A DNA stretch of 64,000 bases. It comes from Colwellia sp. (GTDB lineage: Bacteria > Pseudomonadota > Gammaproteobacteria > Enterobacterales > Alteromonadaceae). Position 1 is the stretch's first letter; each line of letters opens with the position of its first letter. The stretch is from the NCBI GenBank assembly GCA_020630795.1, contig JAHDIK010000003.1, forward strand, positions 172,344-236,343. Direction: 5' to 3'. Of the stretch, positions 57,787 through 64,000 are shown piece after piece. Both the position numbers and the translations under genes were made by a program. Under the pieces are notes generated by a model that saw nothing but the letters and a program-made list of their open reading frames with translations, was not told the DNA's origin and searched no databases.

Positions 57787-60060
57787 TTAAATTTTACATG
57801 CGCCGCCTGCACAGTCATCATCTTCAAGCTCTACTTGACTATCGTCGGCACCATCGCGAGTATTGTGGTAATACATGGTTTTAACGCCAAGTTTATAGGC
57901 AGTAAGTAAATCTTTTAGTACTTGTTTAATAGGTACTTTTCCGCCTTCAAAACGAGCAGGGTCATAATTTGTGTTTGCTGAAATGGTTTGGTCAATAAAC
58001 TTCTGCATAATACCTACAAGCTCAAGGTAACCTTGGTTACTTGGTATGTTCCAAAGTAACTCGTAGTTGTCTTTCAAGTTTGTATAGTCAGGCACCACTT
58101 GCTTAAGAATACCGTCTTTACTTGCTTTAACACTAATTAATCCGCGAGGTGGCTCAATACCATTAGTTGCGTTAGATATTTGAGATGAAGTTTCAGAAGG
58201 CATAAGGGCAGAAACCGTTGAATTTCTCACACCATGCTCAATGATATCTCGACGTAGCGTTTCCCAATCTAAATGAAGAGGTTCGCTAACAATGTTATCG
58301 ATTTCGCGTTTGTATGTATCGATTGGTAAAATACCTTGCGATAAACGTGTTTCGTTAAACTTAGGACAAGCACCCATTTCTTTTGCTAAATTGTTACTTG
58401 CTTTAAGTAAGTAAAATTGAATGGCTTCAAATGTTTTATGTGTAAGATTATTTGCACTACCATTTGAGTAATATAAGCCATTTTTAGCTAGGTAATATGC
58501 ATAGTTGATAACGCCTATACCTAATGTTCTTCTGCCAACTGTTGCGTTTTTAGCGGCTGGCATTGGGTAATCTTGATAATCAAGTAAGTTATCTAATGCA
58601 CGTACTGCTAAATCAGCTAATCCTTCAAGCTCATCTAAGCTATCTATAGCACCTAAGTTGAATGCAGAAAGCGTACAAAGTGCAATTTCACCATTTGGAT
58701 CATTTACATCTTCCATCGGTTGCGTAGGAAGTGCTATCTCTAAACAAAGGTTGCTTTGTCTGATAGGTGCTTGCTTAGGGTCAAACGGGCTGTGAGTATT
58801 ACAGTGGTCAACGTTTTGTAAATAAATTCTACCTGTACTTGCACGCTCTTGAGCAAATAGAGTGAACAAATCAATTGCCTTAATACACTTTTTACGTATA
58901 GAAGGATCGGCTTCATATTTAGTGTATAACGCTTCAAATTCGTCTTGATCTTCAAAGAAAGCATCGTAAAGCCCTGGTACATCACTAGGGCTAAACAAAG
59001 TGATTGATTCGCCTTTTATAAGACGTTGGTACATCACTTTGTTAAACTGAACACCGTAATCTAAATGTCTAACACGGTTTTCTTCAACTCCACGGTTGTT
59101 CTTTAAAACTAAAAGGCTTTCAACTTCTAAATGCCACAGCGGGTAAAATAGGGTAGCAGCGCCACCACGTACACCGCCTTGAGAACAGCTTTTAACCGCT
59201 GTTTGAAAGTGTTTGAAAAATGGAATACAGCCTGTGTGGAATGCTTCACCATTACGAATAGAGCTACCTAACGCACGAATACGCCCAGCGTTAATACCAA
59301 TACCAGCACGTTGTGATACATATTTAACAATTGAACTAGACGCTGCGTTAATTGAATCTAAGCTGTCGCCACACTCTATTAATACACATGATGAAAACTG
59401 TCTCGTCGGTGTTCTTACACCTGCCATGATAGGTGTAGGTAACGATATTTTGAATAATGAAATAGCGTTATAAAAACCTTCAATGTACTTTAAACGAGTC
59501 GCTTTTGGATATTTTGCAAATAAACACGCTGCAACCAAAATATAAAGAAACTGTGCGCTTTCGTAAATTTCGCCCGTTACGCGGTTTTGAACTAGGTATT
59601 TACCTTCTAATTGCTTAACAGCTGCATAGCTGAAGTTTAAATCACGGCGGTGATCTAAAAAGCGCTCCATTTCCTCAAACTCGTCTTGAGAGTAATCGGT
59701 AATAAGGTGTTGATCATATTTGCCCGACGCAACCAGTGATATTACGTGCTCGTAAAGCTTAGGCGGTTCAAATTTGCCGTAGGCTTTCTTTCTTAGGTGA
59801 AAGATAGCTAAGCGAGCAGCTAAAAATTGATAATCAGGTGTTTCTTCAGAAATTAAATCTGCAGCTGATTTAATAATGGTTTCATGAATGTCTTCAGTTT
59901 TTATCCCATCGTAAAACTGAATATGAGATTTTAACTCTACTTGAGAAACAGATACGTTATCTAAGCCGTCTGCTGCCCAATCTATAACTTGGTGAATTTT
60001 TTCTAAATCAATGGGTTCTTTTTCGCCGTTACGCTTAGTAACAAAAAGGTTGTTATTCAT
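57787..60060 (-). CDS. nrdA: ribonucleoside-diphosphate reductase class Ia alpha subunit
   Basis: A 757-residue catalytic subunit (E. coli 761). The N-terminal ATP-cone (VTKRNGEKEPIDLEKIHQVIDWAADGL) gives allosteric activity control. The active-site region has SSCVLIECGDSLDSI (redox Cys), the NLCLEIALPTQP loop with the catalytic Cys, and RRTLGIGVINYAYYLA. The C-terminal redox pair is in DDCAGGACKI. The start is at 60060 behind AGGT. It is the first gene of nrdA-nrdB-yfaE. Confidence 0.97.
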   Translation of the reverse strand: MNNNLFVTKRNGEKEPIDLEKIHQVIDWAADGLDNVSVSQVELKSHIQFYDGIKTEDIHETIIKSAADLISEETPDYQFLAARLAIFHLRKKAYGKFEPPKLYEHVISLVASGKYDQHLITDYSQDEFEEMERFLDHRRDLNFSYAAVKQLEGKYLVQNRVTGEIYESAQFLYILVAACLFAKYPKATRLKYIEGFYNAISLFKISLPTPIMAGVRTPTRQFSSCVLIECGDSLDSINAASSSIVKYVSQRAGIGINAGRIRALGSSIRNGEAFHTGCIPFFKHFQTAVKSCSQGGVRGGAATLFYPLWHLEVESLLVLKNNRGVEENRVRHLDYGVQFNKVMYQRLIKGESITLFSPSDVPGLYDAFFEDQDEFEALYTKYEADPSIRKKCIKAIDLFTLFAQERASTGRIYLQNVDHCNTHSPFDPKQAPIRQSNLCLEIALPTQPMEDVNDPNGEIALCTLSAFNLGAIDSLDELEGLADLAVRALDNLLDYQDYPMPAAKNATVGRRTLGIGVINYAYYLAKNGLYYSNGSANNLTHKTFEAIQFYLLKASNNLAKEMGACPKFNETRLSQGILPIDTYKREIDNIVSEPLHLDWETLRRDIIEHGVRNSTVSALMPSETSSQISNATNGIEPPRGLISVKASKDGILKQVVPDYTNLKDNYELLWNIPSNQGYLELVGIMQKFIDQTISANTNYDPARFEGGKVPIKQVLKDLLTAYKLGVKTMYYHNTRDGADDSQVELEDDDCAGGACKI

Positions 60061-60450
60061 GAAAGACCTGTAATTAATTTATTGTTCTATATGTTCGAGC
60101 GTGAACATTTATAATAATTAAGCAAACCTAGATATAGTGGTGTGAACAACAAATGCACTATATCTTGGGGTTTGTAAAAATCTAATCACAAGATAATGAG
60201 GTTTAGGGCCTAATGCAAGCGCTAAAATTTGCGGTTTTTGCCCTAAAAGTCAGCTTTAAAAATTCAGTTAGTAGTGACTAACTTACTAAGGCTTTTTAAT
60301 TTTGATTTATAGGAAACGCAATCATTATTTTGATAATTTTTTTTTATATATAATTATTTCCATTATTTTTTTGCGTTTTATATTTCAAATTGTAATATGT
60401 AAAAATATATATATAAATTTCAATAACTAAGCTTCGGATAGAAAACTTGA
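60061..60450. other. intergenic region before nrdA
   Basis: 390 bases between nrdA and gph, both minus. It holds the paired NrdR-like sites at 60125-60170, an AGTTAGT-AGTG-ACTAACT palindrome (60266-60283) and a very A/T-rich tract (about 60300-60425, with an ATATATATATA run). No gene of credible length is present. I see no DnaA box close to consensus. Confidence 0.6.
60125..60170. promoter_or_regulatory. paired NrdR boxes upstream of nrdA
   Basis: AACCTAGATATAGTGG (60125-60140) and GCACTATATCTTGGGG (60155-60170) each match the 16-base NrdR consensus at 12 positions and are 30 bases apart centre to centre, about three helical turns, which is the usual NrdR layout. They contain a perfect inverted repeat, AGATATAGTG/CACTATATCT. 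They lie 65-110 bases before the nrdA start, where they would repress nrdAB when dATP is high. Confidence 0.75.
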
Positions 60451-61146
60451 TTATTTAATAGTCAGGAGAATATCTAAAGGATCTAGCGTCATAAAGTCAC
60501 CACCCCAACTTTTACAATCTTCAAGGTTAGTTATATATCCCCACTTAGCTACAATAGAAAACATACCTGCATTATTTCCTGCTTCAATGTCTCTAGGAGC
60601 GTCGCCAACATACACACAATTTTCAGGTGTAATATTCATTTCTTTACAAGCAAACAATAAAGGAGCAGGGTGAGGTTTACGTTCAGCGAGGGTATCTCCA
60701 GCAACTAATGATTTACACTGATCTAATTCGCTAAATTTGGGTACCAAAATTTTAGATAGATATTCAGGTTTATTAGTCACTATTCCCCAAGGGATATTCT
60801 TTTCATTTAATGCAGACAATAATTCGGGAACGTTTGGGTAAAGCTGAGTGTGAATCGAGATGTTATTTTCATAATATGTTAAAAATTCTTGTCTTAATTC
60901 TTCATAGTTGAATTGTGGCAATTTGTCGCCAAAGCCTAGTTCTAGTAACCCTTTTGCACCGTCAGATGCTACAGGCCTATAGTGTTTTCGTTCAACGGTA
61001 GGTAACCCATGTTTTTGCAATACGTAATTTAAGGCTTCGCCTAAATCGTTCGCTGTATCTAGTAATGTTCCATCTAAATCAAAGAGAACACTCGTATACT
61101 TACTTTGAACAATATCCTTCAGTGGTTGCTTATTATCCGTCATCAT
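60451..61146 (-). CDS. gph: phosphoglycolate phosphatase (HAD family)
   Basis: A 231-residue enzyme (E. coli 252) from the ATG at 61146 behind AAAGGA; a TTG three bases upstream is in frame. HAD motifs are clear: motif I VLFDLDGTLLDT, motif II IVTNKP and motifs III/IV KPHPAPLLFACKEM and YVGDAPRDIEAGNNAG. It removes the phosphate of 2-phosphoglycolate formed in DNA repair. It follows ubiG by 13 bases, as in many gammaproteobacteria. Confidence 0.9.
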   Translation of the reverse strand: MMTDNKQPLKDIVQSKYTSVLFDLDGTLLDTANDLGEALNYVLQKHGLPTVERKHYRPVASDGAKGLLELGFGDKLPQFNYEELRQEFLTYYENNISIHTQLYPNVPELLSALNEKNIPWGIVTNKPEYLSKILVPKFSELDQCKSLVAGDTLAERKPHPAPLLFACKEMNITPENCVYVGDAPRDIEAGNNAGMFSIVAKWGYITNLEDCKSWGGDFMTLDPLDILLTIK

Positions 61147-61159
61147 CAAATCCTTTAAA

Positions 61160-61870
61160 TTACGCTATTTTTTGAAAGCATAATATATAATTTACATCGA
61201 GCTTATTGGTCAGCGTGTGGTTTTCTGTGAGAGGGTTGTAATGAATACCAGCAGAATCTATGCATTTTAAACCATTGTCTTCAGCCCAGCCAATTAAGGT
61301 TGAAGGTCTAATAAATGCGTCGTGGTTATGTGTGCCATCAGGAACAAGTTTAAGCACTTTTTCTGCCGCAACAATGGCAAGTAAATACGATTTAATCGTT
61401 TTGTTTAATGTAGAGAAAAATACATAACCGTTAGCTTTAACCATTTTAGCGCATGCAGAAATAATCGATGATGGGTCTGGAACATGTTCTAACATTTCCA
61501 TACAAGTGACTACGTCAAATTTCTCCGCAGACTCTTGTGCCATTTCTTCTGCTGTAATTCGTTGATAATTTATTGACACATTAGATTCTAACGCGTGTAG
61601 TTTGGCAATATTTAATGGTTCTTCACCCATATCTATGCCTGTTACATTAGCACCTAATTTAGCTAAGCTTTCACTTAAAATACCACCACCACAGCCTACA
61701 TCTATTACTTCTTTATCAAATAACGTGTCGGTATGTTGAATAATAAATTGACGGCGTAATGGGTTAATTTGATGCAGAGGTTTGAAATCTCCAGTTAGGT
61801 CCCACCATTGACTTGCTACTTTTTCAAATTTAGCAATTTCGTCTAAATTCACATTTTGACTATTTGACAT
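61160..61870 (-). CDS. ubiG: ubiquinone biosynthesis O-methyltransferase UbiG
   Basis: A 236-residue SAM-dependent methyltransferase (E. coli 240), needed for both O-methylations of ubiquinone synthesis. It begins with NVNLDEIAKFEKVASQWWDLTGDFKPLH and has the SAM loop VIDVGCGGGILSESLAKLGANVTGID and TCMEMLEHVPDP. It lies divergent from gyrA, the same order as in E. coli and Shewanella. Confidence 0.96.
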   Translation of the reverse strand: MSNSQNVNLDEIAKFEKVASQWWDLTGDFKPLHQINPLRRQFIIQHTDTLFDKEVIDVGCGGGILSESLAKLGANVTGIDMGEEPLNIAKLHALESNVSINYQRITAEEMAQESAEKFDVVTCMEMLEHVPDPSSIISACAKMVKANGYVFFSTLNKTIKSYLLAIVAAEKVLKLVPDGTHNHDAFIRPSTLIGWAEDNGLKCIDSAGIHYNPLTENHTLTNKLDVNYILCFQKIA

Positions 61871-62269
61871 ATTAATTGGCTCGTTTATTAAAATAATGAC
61901 TTTCTTATTGGAGATTCTAAATGAAAAGGTAGATCAAACCTAGTGACTTCACGCAAAGTTAAATGAAAATATATTGAGCTTTAGGTTGCTTTGTAAGCAT
62001 TACTTACGGGGACGGAAATTCATCTCGTTTAAAAAGTATACAACTTAAGGTTGAACCAACGACTTATATATTAGCTTTCAAAATTGTCGATAATTAAAAA
62101 ACAAATAATAACAAGAGCTTAAAAAATTAATTTATGTTCTAACGTTGTAGTAAATTAGCTTAAATAAAGCGGTATAGTCTTGTAAAATTTTATGGTAGTA
62201 TGCCGTGTTAATTACAATAATAATTTCGAAAATCTGATTTCGTTTTAAGTTAAGGGATACCATCGATTT
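61871..62269. other. intergenic region between ubiG and gyrA
   Basis: 399 bases between divergent genes, AT-rich. It holds the gyrA leader and promoter (near 62190-62205) and presumably the ubiG promoter, which I could not resolve. No gene, tRNA or strong repeat is visible. Confidence 0.6.
62193..62201 (+). promoter_or_regulatory. possible extended -10 promoter of gyrA
   Basis: TGGTAGTAT has the TG-n-TATAAT extended -10 layout. There is no good -35 17 bases upstream. It would start transcription near 62208, giving a leader of about 60 bases. Confidence 0.4.
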
Positions 62270-64000
62270 ATGACTGATTTGGCTGATAACATTGCTCCAG
62301 TAAATATTGAAGATGAATTAAAAAGCTCCTATTTAGATTACGCTATGAGTGTAATCGTAGGTCGAGCATTACCAGATGTACGTGACGGATTAAAACCTGT
62401 GCATCGCCGCGTTTTATACGCAATGAACGTATTGGGTAATGACTTCAATAAACCATATAAAAAATCAGCTCGTGTAGTTGGTGACGTAATCGGTAAATAT
62501 CACCCTCATGGTGACACCGCTGTTTACGATACTATTGTTCGTATGGCTCAGCCTTTCTCATTAAGGTATATGCTTGTTGATGGTCAAGGTAACTTCGGTT
62601 CTGTAGATGGTGACTCTGCCGCTGCAATGCGTTATACCGAAATTAGAATGGCTAAAATTGCTCATTCTATCCTTGCCGATTTAGATAAAGAAACGGTTGA
62701 TTTTGTTCCTAACTACGATGGAACGGAACATATTCCCGCAGTAATGCCTACTCGTATACCTAACTTATTGGTTAATGGTACGTCAGGTATTGCTGTTGGT
62801 ATGGCAACGAATATTCCTCCTCACAATTTAACTGAAGTTATTAATGGTTGTTTAGCATTAATTGATAACAGTGAACTAAGTGTAGAAGAGCTTATTGAAT
62901 ACATTCCTGGTCCTGACTTTCCAACTGCAGGTATTATCAGTGGTCGAGCCGGTATTCAAGAAGCATACAGAACAGGGCGCGGTAAAATAAAAATCCGAGC
63001 TCGTGCTGAAATAGAAGTGAACGATAACTCAGGTAAAGAAACGATTGTTGTTCATGAATTACCATACCAAGTAAACAAAGCTCGCTTAATTGAGAAAATG
63101 GCTGAGCTTGTTAAAGACAAACGTATAGAGGGTATTTCTGCGTTACGCGACGAATCTGATAAAGATGGTATGCGTATGGTCATTGAGGTTAAACGTGGCG
63201 AAGTAGGTGAAGTTGTTTTAAATAACCTATATAAGCTAACTCAAATGCAAGTGTCATTTGGTTTGAACATGGTTGCACTAACAAATGGTCAGCCGAAATT
63301 GTTCAACCTTAAAGAAATGCTTGAAGCGTTTATTTTACATCGCCGAGAAGTTGTAACTCGTCGTACAATTTTCGAACTTAGAAAAGCTCGAGAACGCGCC
63401 CATTTACTTGAAGGTTTATCGATTGCGTTAGCCAATATCGACCCTATTATTGAGCTAATTAAAAACTCACCTACACCTAGTGAAGCTAAAGAAGCGCTAA
63501 TCTCGCAAGGTTGGGACTTGGGCAATGTTGCGGATATGTTATCTGCTGCTGGATATGACGCTGCTCGTCCTGAGTGGGTAGAACCAGAGTTTGGTATTCG
63601 TGACGGTAAATACTTCTTAACAGTTCAGCAAGCTCAAGCAATCTTAGACTTACGTTTACATAAGCTAACAGGCTTAGAGCATGAAAAAATTCTTAGCGAA
63701 TACAAAGAGCTTCTTGATATTATCGCTGAGTTATTACATATCCTTGCTACTCCTGCTCGCTTAATGGAAGTTATTCGTGAAGAACTTGAAGTGATTCGTG
63801 ATGACTTTGGTGATGAGCGACGTACTGAAATTTCTTCTGCTTCTCATGATCTGTCTATGGAAGACCTTATTTCAGAAGAAGATGTAGTAGTAACACTTTC
63901 ACATGAAGGTTATGTTAAGTACCAAGTACTTGCTGATTACGATGCACAACGTCGAGGTGGTAAAGGTAAAGCTGCTACTAAGATGAAAGAAGAAGACTTT
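62270..64000 (+). CDS. gyrA: DNA gyrase subunit A, N-terminal part (cut by window end)
   Basis: The ATG at 62270 opens a frame that runs to the last base (577 codons). GyrA breaks and rejoins DNA in negative supercoiling; the catalytic Tyr is in [12 protein letters not shown]. It begins [40 protein letters not shown]. The quinolone-contact region reads [17 protein letters not shown]: residue 83 is Thr (ACC at 62516) where E. coli has Ser, and Asp 87 is kept. The window ends in the first part of the C-terminal domain, near [21 protein letters not shown] lies before the start but no strong Shine-Dalgarno is seen. Confidence 0.97.
   Translation, partial: MTDLADNIAPVNIEDELKSSYLDYAMSVIVGRALPDVRDGLKPVHRRVLYAMNVLGNDFNKPYKKSARVVGDVIGKYHPHGDTAVYDTIVRMAQPFSLRYMLVDGQGNFGSVDGDSAAAMRYTEIRMAKIAHSILADLDKETVDFVPNYDGTEHIPAVMPTRIPNLLVNGTSGIAVGMATNIPPHNLTEVINGCLALIDNSELSVEELIEYIPGPDFPTAGIISGRAGIQEAYRTGRGKIKIRARAEIEVNDNSGKETIVVHELPYQVNKARLIEKMAELVKDKRIEGISALRDESDKDGMRMVIEVKRGEVGEVVLNNLYKLTQMQVSFGLNMVALTNGQPKLFNLKEMLEAFILHRREVVTRRTIFELRKARERAHLLEGLSIALANIDPIIELIKNSPTPSEAKEALISQGWDLGNVADMLSAAGYDAARPEWVEPEFGIRDGKYFLTVQQAQAILDLRLHKLTGLEHEKILSEYKELLDIIAELLHILATPARLMEVIREELEVIRDDFGDERRTEISSASHDLSMEDLISEEDVVVTLSHEGYVKYQVLADYDAQRRGGKGKAATKMKEEDF

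Noticed and set aside
60180-60200. Possible DnaA box before nrdA, as in E. coli
   Set aside because: The closest sequence is TTATCTTGTG on the minus strand, which does not fit TTATNCACA.

Overview
This window looks like chromosomal sequence from an AT-rich marine gammaproteobacterium of the order Alteromonadales. The gene orders are those I know from Shewanella, Colwellia and Pseudoalteromonas relatives: thrS-infC-rpmI-rplT, pheS-pheT-ihfA, ccoNOQP/ccoHIS-fnr-uspE-ttcA, nrdA-nrdB-yfaE and gph-ubiG beside gyrA. The long (367-residue) PurC and the mipA/DUF3019/two-component cassette also fit. I cannot fix the genus from sequence alone. I found no tRNA, rRNA, CRISPR array, insertion sequence or prophage. 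The window starts inside a FAD-dependent oxidoreductase gene and ends inside gyrA.

Layout. 1-5,000: end of the oxidoreductase gene, a START-like protein, then thrS-infC-rpmI-rplT with a terminator. 5,000-11,800: purC, a soluble chemoreceptor, a beta-propeller lipoprotein, and an operon of a MipA/OmpV porin-like protein, a DUF3019 protein, a response regulator and a histidine kinase (ends 13,136). 13,300-17,000: pheST-ihfA. 17,000-22,000: DUF2937 protein, ABC exporter, DUF1415 protein, and a membrane protein with Bax. 22,000-32,150 (minus strand): ccoNOQP, ccoH/I/S, a TauE/SafE-like protein, fnr, uspE and ttcA, which together form an oxygen-respiration and anaerobic-switch region with good FNR boxes before ccoN and uspE. 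32,400-37,200: small genes, including a probable sulA with an excellent LexA box.

37,477-56,202 is one nearly continuous plus-strand signalling block and the most interesting part. It has a STAS protein, CheY, CheA, two CheW, a cytoplasmic receptor with an N-terminal globin and three PAS domains ending in EWEEF, CheR, CheD, CheB, a second receptor, a second STAS protein, a REC-PP2C-HATPase partner-switch regulator, a REC-GGDEF protein, an orphan REC protein, a PAS-rich hybrid kinase and a REC-GGDEF-HPt protein. It resembles the Aer2/Che2-type chemosensory systems (P. aeruginosa Che2, V. cholerae cluster III) joined to a partner-switching module and a c-di-GMP phosphorelay. No flagellar genes are present. 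Heme-based sensing of O2 or another gas, feeding stress or biofilm outputs, is my inference.

56,209-64,000: yfaE, nrdB and nrdA (minus) with a paired NrdR-like site upstream, gph and ubiG (minus), and the start of gyrA (plus).
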